Assembly (NCBI GenBank): GCA_001986395.2
Contig: MQVO02000020.1
Coordinates: forward strand, 574,100-638,099
Direction: 5' to 3'
Source: Irpex lacteus
Lineage: Eukaryota; Basidiomycota; Agaricomycetes; Polyporales; Irpicaceae
Length of the DNA: 64,000 nucleotides
Under the pieces are notes generated by a model. It made no database searches, was not told the DNA's origin, and saw nothing but the letters and a program-made list of their open reading frames with translations. Every line of letters begins with the position of its first letter. Within the stretch, counting starts at the first letter, position 1. Shown in pieces: positions 22,487 to 36,260 of this stretch. The translations under genes were made by a program, and so were the position numbers.

Positions 22487-24937
22487 CACTTAGGACAAAG
22501 ATGTTTGTTGAGTGCTTGCAGAAGAAGTAGGCTGTCTGCACAAAGCTGTTGTCGTAGGGCGGCCGGAGCAGGTACTCTAATGAATACTGACTCAAAGCTT
22601 AGCTTCTCATATCTATCACACACATAATCTGGGACAGTACTTACGGAGGCAATGCGAGTTGGTGTATGAGTCGGAGTAAAGCTCGATAGAAAGAGCAAGT
22701 GAATGTCCTGTATTCCGGGAAATGTAATGAGAGGCATGCAGCAACAGATACGAGTGACTGAACTCACCAGAGACGTAGTTGCGTAGAGACTTGTTGCTCG
22801 AAGATGTCCGTTGGTCAGGTGGTAGATGAGCTTTCGCTGCAGGAGCGGTATTAGGAATAAGAGCTGAATAGTCAAGACTCTGCTCACCTGCGCGCGCGCG
22901 ATAGACAGTCCTAATATAATTAACGCACCTCGTCAGCACGGCTCATAAGTATGCACGCATTCGGTCAAAATACGTACCTTTGTAATACCGGCTGTGTGTC
23001 GCGAGTGTCCTAGTCCTCACGTCGGTCGGTCGGTCGGCCTCGTCTTCTGGGTCATCGGAAAATGCATGTCAACTAAACGAGTCCTCGCGCGAAGACAGCC
23101 GTAGCACATACCAAGTAATCTTCAGGAGTTGGATTCGCGTGCTTCTGCGCGCGTTACGAGAGTCCCAACGCGTATCTAACAAACGTAAAGCCGAGCTTCA
23201 GCAACGCGTCTACCGGTATCAACGCACAACGTGCACAACATTTGAGCCTCGCGGATACACTCACCTTCAAATGCGTCCAGGCCGCTTCAGAACAGTATAC
23301 CACACAAGACTTGTGTCAGCGTCGCACTATGTATATAGCAGCGATAACCCGAACTGGCGAGATGCATAATGTTCTGATTGGCCTTTTAGTGGTCGAATAC
23401 GACGAGGATATGGCGTACCTGGATGCACGCGACGTTGCGATGGTGTTTCTCGACGAACGGCCGCGGTTTTCAAATGCGTCTGAAGACGAGGCAGCATCAT
23501 ATCAGCCGTCGAAACTACAACAGCGATTAGCCTCAAGCGCGAACGTACTCGCTTCGGATGGAGGTCAAATAGATTTCGACGTCCGCGCGGAACGTCCGAG
23601 TCGAAGTCTAACAAACGGACGTCTGGTTATTTCCTGACATACGCTGATATGTTGCGAAAGATCTCACTTACGCGGGCTTTTTTGACTTTTATTTTTATGG
23701 GCAGACCAATTGGACGGTCTCGATAACCAGGAGAGGGGAGATGCGAGCTTTTCGAGTTTTCGAACGCGAGCGATAGTTCTGTTTTAGATCGCAGCAGAGA
23801 GAGAGGTAACAGATGATAAGCAAGCAATTTTGAATATACGGTCGCAATAGATGTTGAGCACTGAGATACTAGAAGGATGTGGTTGTCGCAGTCGAGAAAC
23901 AAGACGCGGGGTTGTGCGACCTCGTTGCGGCCGTGTGCAGAGGTCGCGGTGAAGTTGTGGCTTATCTCGATTCAAGTTCCCCGCGAGTGTCCTTACACGA
24001 GGCTCTCGTGCGCTTCCCACCACTGCCGATATGAGCTTCGAATTCACTTCTACCTCAGTGCCCTGGGAGCAGCATCGAGTTGTCAATGCAGTGAAAATCA
24101 CACGTCGTGTTTGGGTGAACAGCATACGAGTAGCAGAGAACGTACGCGGTGTCCGAGTGCTCGACTATTATCACCCTTAGGCACGCTTGAAGTACAGAGC
24201 TTCCCCGTACCTTCGAGATTAGCAAACGCACATTGATTTGCAGATTTCGATAAACTGGTTAATAAAACAAAAACATAGCAGGTCGTAGGGGAAGCTTAAC
24301 CAGAATTGTCAAAGTCCGTGAATGAGTCGACAAAGAAGTGAAGAGCCCATCAGCCCCAGGGTGCTACTACAACAAAAACTAGAATGCGTAATGTAACGGC
24401 AAGGAGGCAGCGGTAGCAGGGATGATCTCGATAGATGTATGACTCGTCGTGAGACATGAGTTGTTAAATAAGGCGGCAGCGGGTGACGAAGAAGGGGAGA
24501 GGCCAGGGAGTGATACAGATACCAAAGACAACGACGGATGGGATCTGGGAACACTTGCGCGTGCACGATACAACACAAGGACGGGAAGTATTTCTTGAAG
24601 GCACAGTACATCAACAATTCGACTATAGTTGTAAAACAAACAAAAATACACTTGGACTGCGCCACTTTGGATATATAAGAGGTGCACAAACATCGTTTAT
24701 CGTGTGCAACCGTTGGTGTAAGGAGGGACATGGGGACGTGAGATAGGGGCATTAGTCGGATGGGGGAGTCTACTTGCATATAGACAGCGATAGGTGGGCA
24801 ATCATGGGAGACCGAGTGGGATCAAGAGAGGGGGAGACAGAGGAACAGCAGGAGGAGAGGTAGGAACTTCGCGTCACCGATAGGACGCGTCGGGAAACAC
24901 CATCCAGACGAGACGGCATTTAGCAAGAGGTAGCAAC
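22487..24937. other. Long intergenic stretch, Dnmt1 upstream and Hog1 downstream
   Basis: About 2.45 kb without a gene I can name. On the minus strand 22490-22960 has splice-like signals (gtgagttc...atacag and gtaagtac...attag) and a short spliced frame ending CPK-stop, whose TGA overlaps the Dnmt1 ATG by one base (TGATG). This could be a spliced 5' leader with an upstream frame. A five-unit CG run lies at 22891-22900. Open frames at 23242-23637 (+) and 23627-23902 (-) have no recognisable domain. The part 24240-24937 is the Hog1 3' flank; nothing else was seen there. Confidence 0.4.
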
Positions 24938-26823
<1,886 letters not shown>

Positions 26824-27577
26824 GTGCTCAACGTTGCGAGGAACTGTGGCGTCGAGTGGTGGATGTAGTGGCTAGAAGGGGTGGAGGAGTTGGGAGTAGT
26901 TGAGAGCGTTGGTGCCAGAAAGATGAAGCCTTGAAGAGACCTGGGCGATGGCCCAATCTGACTGTCTGTCACGCTGGAGCTGCATCTGTCACACCGCGTC
27001 CCCCTCTTATTCTCGCCGTCACACTCTCCTCGGCAGCCCCCGTTCTCCCCTCCACTCTCCTTGGCTCTGTCCACACACTGTCACGCTTATGCTGTTACTA
27101 CCATCCCGACTTTCTTCTGACCTCTCCCGCCTCCTGGAGCATTTTCCTGCGATTTTCACTGCCATTATCTACGATCTCGAGGCAGTCACGATGACGTCTG
27201 TGTGAGAAGACCTGGGCGCGATTCGCCCTAGAGATAGACGCTCAGATTGGAGTCCCTGTCATTTCCGCTTCTCTGCGAATTCACGCTCGCTTTCAGGGCG
27301 CACTCAAAGAAGAGGTCTTTCAGCTCGGCCTTGTCTTCACCAGGTTACAGAACTCAGAGAAGTTGTCAATATTATACTTGTGGCCATGATTCGAGGGACA
27401 GAAAGAAAGCGTAACAACCGCGGGCAATTAACCTCACATTATATTTCAGGGCTCTCACGTCATCTCACTCACTCATGAAATGACCAATCATATGTTACTT
27501 GGACTACTTCAATGGAACGGCAGCCCACGACGCTTGTTCTCCCACCACCACTTTCACCTGCGGTACACATACTCACT
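26824..27577. promoter_or_regulatory. Divergent promoter region, Hog1 / cytochrome-b5 reductase
   Basis: About 750 bases between two diverging start codons. The Hog1 side is followed by a pyrimidine-rich plus strand at about 26995-27130. No clear TATA box and no convincing gene were seen; the open frames present are short and in all phases. Confidence 0.4.
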
Positions 27578-28921
27578 ATGTCGTTCATTAGAGCTTCTCT
27601 CAGTGCTCGCACAATTGTATGTATTTCTCAGATCATACGTGCACAGCTGTAAACTCAGAACTGTTCGACAGGCTGCAAACGCGCGCCGGTACACTACGGC
27701 ACCTCCTCCTGCTGCCAAATCCTCTAACCTTCCACTTATTCTCGGTGGTCTCGGTACGTGCTTGTAGTGACGACTTTACCTCCCCGCAATTCTAATATGA
27801 CGTGTCAGGTGTTGCTGGGCTTGCTGGTTATGTTTACATCGACCGCTCCGGTGCCAAGGTTGTCCCGAAGAAGGTGCAAGAGAAGAGTCCGCTCGACCCC
27901 AACAACTTCGTCGAGTTCAAGCTCAAGAAGGTAGAGCCATACAACCATAATACTGCAAAGTACGTCATCCCTTCTTGTTACTGTATCACACGTTTCGGCC
28001 GAACTGACCCGTGCGTTACCTGCCAGGTACATCTTTGAGCTACCAGAGGGCGAAGCCTCCTTGCTTCCTATCGCATCGTGCGTCGTGGTCAAGTCCGCCA
28101 GCGACGCTGTGAAGCCGTTGGTCGACAGCAAGGACAAACCCATCATTCGGCCTTATACACCCATCTCGCCCTCCGATGCTGAAGGCGAGCTCACCTTCCT
28201 GATCAAGCGGTATGAGGAGGGCAAGATGTCGCAGTACATCCACAGCCTGAAGCCTGGAGAGAAGCTCGCCATCAAGGGTCCTATTCCCAAGATCCCATAT
28301 GAAGGTGCGTTACGGTGAACCTCACCCCGCAGCATAGAGTACTGAACAAATTCTCGACAGCGAACAAGTGGGACGAGGTTGGCCTCATTGCTGGAGGTAG
28401 CGGCATGTGCGTGTGCCAGTCAATTTGCAGCACTGTTCGCGACCACTGACGCTTCGGTTTCTCCACAGCACCCCAATGTACCAGGTAGTCGATCACGCCC
28501 TCGCCGACCCGAACAACAAGACCCGCTTCACTCTCATCTTCGCCAACGTCACCCCCTCCGACATCCTCATGAAAGAGGAGTTCGACGCCCTCAAGGCGAA
28601 GTACCCCAAGAACCTCAACGTCGTATACACCGTTGACAAGCCCGAGGGCGACTGGAAGGGCCCCGTCGGGTATATCAACAAGGAGTTGATCCAGCAACAC
28701 ATCGCCCCGGCGAGCTTGGGCGAGAAGGTGAAGGTGCTGGTGTGTGGACCTCCAGGCCAGGTGAAGGCCCTTGCAGGGAAGAAGGATGGGATGAAGCAGG
28801 GTGCGCTGGATGGTATTTTGAAGGAGCTTGGGTACACCGAGGATCAGGTATGCTTCGTTTGTCGATGGTGTGTGTATTCATGACTTATGAGTTATGTTCG
28901 CAACAGGTGTTCAAGTTCTAG
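27578..28921 (+). CDS. MCR1: NADH-cytochrome b5 reductase, mitochondrial type (Mcr1-like)
   Basis: FAD enzyme that passes electrons from NADH to cytochrome b5 or related acceptors. The start MSFIRASLSARTI plus the next exon gives an Arg-rich presequence, followed by one membrane helix (LPLILGGLGVAGLAGYVYI), the Mcr1 layout for the mitochondrial outer membrane or intermembrane space. FAD-binding RPYTPIS, the GLIAGGSGITPMYQ NADH-site loop and the late VLVCGPPGQ motif are all present. Introns checked in phase: after SARTI, after GGLG, inside NTAKY-IFELPEG, inside IPYE-ANKW, inside GSGI-TPMY, and before the last four codons VFKF-stop. About 320 residues, as usual for the family. Confidence 0.92.
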
Positions 28922-29715
28922 AAAACTGTATCCGTTACTACTACTCTCAGTAATAAGTTATAATATTTTGATTGTTTCGTCTTTACGGAGTTCGAATCAT
29001 GATCTTATAACGGTAGACGGTCAACCGTACAGTGCGCCTCATGTTCACGGCTCGAGGCCCATGTCTGAACGACTGCTTTGGCATACTGGCCAGGTCTCGG
29101 CGCGAAGATCTTCCACTATTTCCTCAATTATAACTACTGCCTCCTTGACTGACCGCATCAATCCCTCACAAAGCTTTAACATCCTAACAGTGTTGAAGAT
29201 ACTGTGCACTCCCAAAACTGCGAAGACGTTTCAGCAAAACGCGAAGGCACAATCTCTGACAGATCAAGACAACGTAAGGTTTGTCGTTTGACTGAACTTA
29301 ACATCAGGTGTACAGAAAAACTGATTGTCGCTCTTTTCCAATCAATATGCAGAACTGCGCTGCCTCCCATGTCGACTGCTTTATACCACTGACATTCCTT
29401 CGAAATGATGAAAGCGTTCTACGCCAGGATCCGTCACGAATTTCATAGAGTTTATATCGGCGGTAACGTACCCTGCCAGCGTCCTACTACAAAATCCGAA
29501 GAAGAATGTCAATGACCGGAGGCAAGGCGGTCACGGCTTTGAGAGACCTAGGTTCAGCTAGCTCTGTCAGCTGGCAGGGGATCGCTAGACGTTCACCAGT
29601 GCCGACTTGGTTATAAGGCCACCATCCGTGGAAGGGATCGGCCAAGGCAGTACAACACTACCTTCTCTCGCCATCTCCTCAATCAGCTACACAGCACCCT
29701 CCCTCTATTGGCAAG
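28922..29715. other. Intergenic, nothing recognised
   Basis: About 790 bases between the reductase stop and the secreted-protein start, both on plus. A possible TATA (ttataagg) lies near 29610, about 105 bases before the next ATG. No tRNA, repeat or open frame of note was seen. Confidence 0.4.
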
Positions 29716-30451
29716 ATGCATACCTTCACTCTCTTGAGCTCGCTTGCGGCCGCCATCACGGCCGTCTTGGCTGATTGCTCCTCTTTGGGGGCTGGCGCGA
29801 GCAATGCCGTCTCTGGGACGTTCAACCTCGCGGCGTTCAATCCCGCTACAAACACTACTAGCCCGTTGCACATTCTGAACGCTGTGACGATTCCTCTGAC
29901 GACGTATCATGTCGCTGGTGCAAGTATCATCCTGGCCTCGCCCTCCTTCAGATTGCTTATCTTGTTTTTGTATGACAGACGGCCAGCAGCCCCACATTTG
30001 GCTGGCTCGGCTTGACGATGTCCGGAGGCGTTATCACGACCATTACGCCTCGCCCGACCACCTCTCCGGCGTACACCGTCGGGAACCTCTCTCCCAACAG
30101 TGGGTTTCCGCCCAACCCTCCAGGACCGTTCGTCACCTTCGCGAACACCGGAACCCCGTCCTCTGCATTCTGTGTTGTCGTGAGCTACCTCGAACCTCGT
30201 CTCTTCACTCCCCAGTCACTGAAAATGGTCTCTCATCTTAGCCTGAGAATATCAGCGGCGCGAACCAGCTCGTCGTCGCGTTCAACGGGTTCACGAACCT
30301 TTTCTCGATCTGTGAGAGCTTCGTCTCGCAGACTTTGACGGATACGCCGGTGTTGTTGTTCAACGCGTCGCGCAGTGCGTTTGGAGATGGGAATGATACG
30401 TACGATGGCTCGTCTTGTGTGTCGGTGACTCTGTTGGCCGTTCCGGCATGA
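29716..30451 (+). CDS. Small secreted protein of unknown function
   Basis: I do not recognise a family. The N-terminus MHTFTLLSSLAAAITAVLA is a clear signal peptide. The mature part is rich in Thr, Ser and Asn with a few Cys (CSSLGAG, FCVV, SICESF, GSSCVS) and several N-glycosylation sequons (NTT, NIS, NAS, NDT). The last intron fits well: FCVV joins PENISGANQLVVAF. The first intron is uncertain: it lies between about 29883 and 29992, and several donor/acceptor pairs could join LTT or HVA to PTFGWLGLTM. The protein ends VTLLAVPA-stop. About 200 residues. Likely extracellular; role unknown. Confidence 0.65.
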
Positions 30452-30666
30452 GGAAGAGCTTCAGCCGTACTATAAATGTCAATAGGATACACTAAGAGAC
30501 AGAAAGTCTGGTGTTACAATACGACTATATTGTGTGTTTAGGTAGATTATGGAATGAGTCCGTGTGCGATAGGTCCGTGTACTAAAAGGAAGATCAGTAA
30601 AGTGTCCGAGCTATCAAAGATGTCCATGTAGATTACAATTAGATATTATCATACGATATTCAACGC

Positions 30667-32614
30667 TTACAAGCGACGACAGGAATGCGACGCATACGTA
30701 GGCGGCGCAACACTAATACTGTACCGGTCCTCCAGTGAGGGTCTCGGCTGAAGCACCGCATGCCTGCTCGGTGCAAGTTGCTGTCGTTGTCGCCTGTGGT
30801 AGTCCATCACCGAAGTAGGAGATGGAAGGGTGAACGGCTCGAGGTGCCACATAGAGCGGCGGACCACGGGAGGTTTTTTCTCATCTCGGTATGCCGGAAG
30901 ACTGTCTCTGGTACGTATTCTTCGCCGGCAGTTTCGACAAAGGCATATGATCCCAATGATGCTGATGATAATTAGTGCTGCTCCTCCTAGTGCGCCACCG
31001 ATGATTGGTCCAAGCATGGATGAACGATTTGGTGGTGGAATACCGGAGCCTGGTTTATTGGCGAAGCCAATGGAGGGTACGCCTGTGCGCGGGACATTAA
31101 AAATTCTAGACGGATGAATATGAGCGACCTTCGCGGACGCAGTGAATGTATGACCATAAGTACGCACAAGTATAAACTGCTTATGAAACGCGAGCCAAAA
31201 ACGTACGTCGTCTCAAAAGCGTTTGTCCAGGCTTCAATTTCGCTGACACAGATTCCATCCGAGAGGCGAACCACAAGCTTGGACTGGTCGAGGACGAAGC
31301 TTCTGCCATTGATAGATATTGCGAACGCAAACTGAGAGTCACAAGGCAGTGTCCACGCTTGCGAGAGATTACCCAGTGTCGAGAGGTCTTCCTGCAGAAC
31401 AGCCCCAGGAATAGCAGCGTCTGGCGAAGAAAGAAAAATGTCAGACTGGTTGGAAACAATCGTAGTAAATAAACTCACGAATCAGGAGAGCCTGGTCCCG
31501 CGGTAGGTAAAGGTTAGTATAGATAGGGTCGATGTCCACAACTATTTCCCCCGTGGATGACGACTGGATTTGTCCATTGGTGAACGACCAGCCATCGAGT
31601 ACGACCGTCCAATCGGAGACTGGTATGCTGCCGTTTCCGGATGCCATATAGGAGTTGACGTTGGCGGCGACCCATGAGATACTATCCGAAGCCACCAACT
31701 GCTGGTCCAATGGCAGAAGTTGTAGTGTCCCAGCTCGTGTGCCCGCAGTCACCGATAGGCTGTTGTTCAGAGATGTTCTGGAGGCTTGTGGAAGCTTGAC
31801 CGGAGGTTCGAGAGAAAGCCCAAATGTAAAGTTCTCGGCAGTTGGCGACTGCCGAAGCCACTGCCCGACCATAGAATCCTCCAAAGTGGGACGGTAGACA
31901 CTTGATGTCCCCGATGTGGTGTCAAAGTGCCTACGATTGGTGCCCAGACCGACAACTCCGGAGATTTCGCCGCGAAGAATATTATGCTGCATGTTATTCA
32001 CGACAAACACTGCCAGTATCACCATCTGTCAATCTTTGAGCGTAACGACTAATGAGTCCCGACGCTTACCAGTTTGGTTTTCGTAGTGCCACTGACCACC
32101 TCCGGAACTAAAGAGAGCGCATGTCTCTTTCACCACCGTCGTGTTCGTCTGCTCGCCAAAGAGGGATATCTCGGCAGACCGCGCGACCACTTGTGCGGTG
32201 AGGGAGTCTGTTTGATTGTACCTATGTAGCAGGCTCGTGATGAGATCTCCGACGTATAAACACCATTATACGCACAGATTACGATTAGAGTTCAGGTTGC
32301 TTCCGGTACCGGCAATAAAGGTTAGGCCTGTGCTTGTTGTGAAAGTGACGTAGAAATTCTGGCGAGTCGGGCTTCGAGACTGCATCATATGAAGTGAGTA
32401 AGCATTCATGCACACTGGAGTGAGGGATACCCACGATGGACATATCGGCCACATAACTTCCACTACTGTCGAAGGTAAGCGGAATTTCGGCACCTAGAGT
32501 GGGATCGTCGTAACCTTGGTCCATCACCTGAGGATCATTTATGCCCTGCGTGCAGGTGGTACTGACGATGTTCAACAGGTAGAGCGTAGCTGAGAGGTAT
32601 CGGGTGAGATGCAT
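30667..32614 (-). CDS. Pepsin-fold membrane protein, probably catalytically dead
   Basis: A signal peptide (residues 1-22, YLSATLYLLNIVSTTC) is followed by a pepsin-like (family A1) body: FYVTFTTSTGLTFIAGTGS, GVVGLGTNRR, WTVVLDGWSF, and a later VVDIDPIYTNLYLP. The first catalytic motif DTGS reads GTGS (codons at about 32299-32313), and the second DSGT is not recognisable (DIDP...TNLYLP). Near the C-terminus, GPIIGGALGGAALIIISIIGIICLC is one membrane helix followed by a basic cytoplasmic tail of about 90 residues ending SHSCRRL-stop. The layout, a large glycosylated ectodomain with one helix and a short tail, suggests a cell-surface or sensor-like protein rather than a protease (inference). 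Several introns; the one joining SIV to SRSPTR and the one joining NL to YNQTD are in phase. Confidence 0.7.
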
Positions 32615-33225
32615 GGCGATGGGGGTGTTGTAGGCTCACAGCCATATTATATGAGAAGGCTTGAATCACCAGGAGCTGCAATGTATTGGCGCTAAAGAGA
32701 ATAACGTTCACTATCAGTGGGAACTGATCAATTCGGAACGTTATGAAACTTCAGAGCCGTGCCTACTTTTAGAGTTCCGCGCATCAGTGATTTGAAGAGG
32801 CACTGCGTGGTTTGCTGTTTTTAGCATACGGAACGTCCATATCTTCTATGTCCGGTGACAGTATGTACCGAACAAGCGTGTATAGCAACTTGAAGCTGGA
32901 CTCGGTTCAGGAAGACTACAGCATTGCACACGCAAGAGGGTATGAAACGGCGGAGAAAGGCTCTTTGCGAGAGATCTTTGCGGCGTCTGTGATGTACTCG
33001 TCATCAATCGATACCCAGAGAGCGCGAACAGCCTCAAGAACTCACAACTTCTTTATCAAAACCGTATTTCCCAGAAAGGACCGAATCTTCGTAGTATGCT
33101 GAGCTTTGTTCCACTTGATGCTTGACAATATCATGCATTGATTGGCCAATGCACAGTACAGACAGTACCGGCCCAGAAGGCCGCTGCGCCACCCTTCAGT
33201 GCCTCATCCACATCACATTAAGCAC
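32615..33225. other. Intergenic, nothing recognised
   Basis: About 600 bases between the divergent start of the pepsin-like gene and the left edge of the SDR duplication. A 96-codon plus-strand frame at 32812-33102 shows no recognisable domain and no splice context. Confidence 0.35.
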
Positions 33226-33486
33226 AGTGGGCTCCATAATTTCTCCTACGGAGCTAAACACTGTCTCATCAGCGCTGGAAGTCTTGTCTGTCGCATAGTT
33301 TGTGAGAAAGCTTACCACTTCGGGCAGTCTGCAACATGAGTACGCCCTCTGCCCAGACGTCTTCTGGGCCCATTACGTAGCGAGCGGTATGGATATCCAT
33401 GATGCGATCCCGTGTCCCCAGGACGCCACTCGTCTGAATTAAAGTGACGCAGTTGCCCTGTCTCCTCCTCCAAACTCGTATAATTG

Positions 33487-33494
33487 TATATATT
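33487..33494 (+). promoter_or_regulatory. TATA box of SDR copy A
   Basis: TATATATT lies 53 bases before the ATG at 33547. The second copy has TATATAAG in the matching place (35155-35162). Confidence 0.6.
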
Positions 33495-33546
33495 CGCCTG
33501 CAAAGTGAAACGCAGTGCGAAACTGAAAAAACCACAGCCACCCAGA

Positions 33547-34600
33547 ATGTCAGGCCACAACCCCACCGAGTTCGCCGCTACGAGTTTGTTCAACGTCGAA
33601 GGATGGACCGTACTTGTCACGGGAGGTGGCACAGGCATCGGATTGATGATAGCTCAGGCCTTCGCGAACAACGGAGCTCGGGTATACATCGTTGGTAGGC
33701 GAAGCGAAGTTCTGTTGAAGAGTGCCGAGACCTGGGGTGCTAAGCTTGCCAATTCTGAGGGCCAGCTTATCCCCTTGACTGCAGATATCAATAGCAAAGA
33801 GTCTATCCAAATACTTGCAGATGAGATCAAGTCTAAGGAGAAGAAGCTTGACGTACTGGTAAACAACGCAGGCGTTCACTTGGAGACGAGTAACACGGGC
33901 GGGATTCGGGCAGAGAGCCCGGAGGCATTGAAAGAGTTTCTTTGGGACCACAGTTGGGACGACTGGGAGACAACATATCGTACGAATGTCATAGGGTAAG
34001 GTCTCATCCGGCCAGTTTAGAGGCTTTATGCTTACCATTTACAAAGACACTTCTTTACGACGATCGCGTTCCTCCCTCTGCTCACCGCGGCCAAACGACC
34101 TGACTACACTCCGAGTGTTATCAATGTGTCGTCTATCGCTGGAATCACTCGCACAACCCGGTATTGCTTCATGTATAGCGTCTCAAAAGCTGCTTCCATC
34201 CATCTCAACACTCTCCTGGCTCAAGAATTACGAAAACCTGGAGTAGAGATTCGTGTCAACTCGATTGCGCCTGGTGTTTTCCCGAGTCAAATGACCTGTA
34301 CGTACCCCTATTGTTTTCTTGAACATTGCAACTGACCACTCTCAGCCAATGTAAAAGACGAAAGTAACAAATCTCACATCTTTGTCAACAACGACTATAG
34401 GGAGAGGATGGGTATTCCTGAGGCCGTTGGGCGGCCAGGGTCAGAAACAGACATTGCACAAACAGCATTGTTCTTAGCTTGTAACCAATATCTTTGTGGT
34501 CAAGTAAGTATCTCGTCTTTCATTATTGCACACATACGGGAAGCTTACTTTGACCCAGACTATCGTTGTAGATGGAGGCCACTTGCTAGAGAATCCTTGA
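33547..34600 (+). CDS. Short-chain dehydrogenase/reductase, copy A
   Basis: Classical SDR with a Rossmann fold. TGGGTGIG (residues about 24-31) binds the nucleotide cofactor. VNNAG, the active-site Ser in INVSSIAGI and the Tyr/Lys pair in YSVSKAA are all intact. Residues VYIVGRRSE after the second strand, with Arg-Arg, favour NADP(H) over NAD(H) (inference from family rules). Three introns in phase: after NVIG, after SQMT and after LCGQ; the last exon is TIVVDGGHLLENP-stop. About 300 residues. The substrate is unknown. It is 75-90 percent like copy B by eye. Confidence 0.88.
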
Positions 34601-35154
34601 TCGTGTCGACAGTTAGCCATCAGATCATCTGTAAAGTGTAACAATTGCGTACATCCGAGTCAATCAGCCAGAGCATTATACTTCACGCTTAGAAACAGAA
34701 CGCTTGCGTACACGATGTGCATACAGTCAAAGTGACCAGTTTGGTGTGTACGGTGAAGGGGTATGACTTCAAGGAGCTTAGACGAGGAACTTGAGGTTAC
34801 TGATACGTTACAGCTCAAAATTATTGCTTGACTCTTGAGCGTGATACCGGGCATGAATACTGATATTAAGAGTACAGAGGGTTTCATGATTCCTCCTACG
34901 AAGCACAACGGGATTTTTCAGTGCCAAAGCCTGGTTTTGTCGAACAAATTGTGAGAAGGCTTACCGCATGCGGCAATCTACCGTACGAGTACCCCCTCTA
35001 CCCAGACATTGCATACTGTAGTCCTCTTACGTAGGTATGCGGATCGTGTGAAGTATGGCGCATGCCCAGGATGTGATCCCGGTGTCCACAGGATGGTCGA
35101 CTCTGGTGACGTCAAGAATGACTGGTTGTCGACTCCCCCAGACTTGTATAATCG

Positions 35155-35162
35155 TATATAAG
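35155..35162 (+). promoter_or_regulatory. TATA box of SDR copy B
   Basis: TATATAAG lies 56 bases before the ATG at 35218, in register with the TATA of copy A. Confidence 0.6.
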
Positions 35163-35217
35163 TAATCGTCTTCACGAGGAGACGACGTGCAAACTATTCG
35201 AAGCGCAGTCACCCACT

Positions 35218-36260
35218 ATGCCAGTCCACAACACCGCCGAATTCGCCACTACGAGTTTGTTCAACGTCGAAGGATGGACCGTACTTGTCACGGGAGGTGG
35301 CACAGGCATCGGATTGATGATAGCTCAGGCCTTCGCGAACAACGGAGCTCGGGTCTACATCGTTGGTCGACGGAGCGATGTTCTGTTGAAGACAGCTGAG
35401 ACCTGGGGTGCCAAGCTCGCCAACCCTAAGGGCCAGCTTATCCCCGTGACAGCAGATATCAACAGCAAGGAGTCTATCCAAATGCTCGCAAATGAGATCA
35501 AGGCTAAGGAGAAGAAGCTCGACGTACTAGTGAACAATGCTGGCGTGAGCTTGGAGACAAGCAACACGGACGCGGCAGAGGAGAGTGCGGAGGCGTTGCA
35601 AGAGGCTCTTTGGAACGAAAGTTGGGACAACTGGGAAGCAACATATCGCACAAATGTCATCGGGTAAGGTTTCTTCGCGTCGGTATGAAGACTTTGGCAC
35701 TTACAATCATGCAGATACTTCTTTACGACCGTCGCGTTCCTCCCTCTGCTCACCGCTGCCAAACGACCTGACTACACTCCGAGTGTCATCAATATATCAT
35801 CCATGTCCGGAATTACTCGCACAACCCAGCATCACTTCATGTATAACGTCTCAAAGGCTGCGACTATACATCTCAACACCCTCCTGGCTCAAGAATTAAG
35901 GAAACCTGGAGTGCATATTCGTGTCAACTCAATCGCGCCTGGTATTTTCCCAAGTCAAATGACCGGTACGTACATTGGTTGCCTCCCTGGGCATTGAGGC
36001 TGACTTCTTTCAGCGGACGGAAAGGATGAAACCAACAAGTCTCAGATCCCCGTCGACAACGACTATGGGAAGAAGAAAGGTATCCCTGCTGGGCGACCAG
36101 GGTCAGAAACAGACATGGCGCAAACCGCGTTGCTCTTGGCCTGCAACCAGTACCTCTATGGTCAAGTAAGTATTTCGCGCTTCATCATTAGGTATACAGG
36201 AAGCTTACTTTGGCATAGACTGTCGTGGTCGACGGAGGATACTTACTGGAGCATCCTTGA
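35218..36260 (+). CDS. Short-chain dehydrogenase/reductase, copy B
   Basis: Paralogue of the gene at 33547 with the same four exons. The cofactor loop TGGGTGIG, VNNAG, the Ser of INISSMSGI and the Tyr/Lys of YNVSKAA are intact. It differs from copy A around the active site (TQHHFMYN against TRYCFMYS) and in the acidic loop before the third intron (NTDAAEESAEA against NTGGIRAESPEA), so the substrate may have changed. A two-residue gap occurs near GIPAGRPGSE. It ends VVVDGGYLLEHP-stop. Both copies look functional, with no stop or frameshift seen. Confidence 0.88.

Larger units (their letters stand above)
33226..34840 (+). repeat. Tandem duplication, copy A (SDR gene with promoter and 3' flank)
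   Basis: This unit matches 34880-36490 along its length with an offset of about 1,650-1,670 bases. The match includes the promoter (shared pieces such as tgtgagaa.gcttacc), the whole SDR gene with all three introns at the same sites, and the 3' flank. Edges are approximate because similarity fades. Confidence 0.8.

Noticed and set aside
23242..23637. 131-codon plus-strand frame upstream of Dnmt1
   Set aside because: Starts at a TTG codon, lacks any known domain, and competing frames on the other strand are as long.
24309..24779. 156-codon minus-strand frame
   Set aside because: Low-complexity Leu/Ser/Cys/His composition in the Hog1 3' flank, typical of pyrimidine-rich noncoding DNA.
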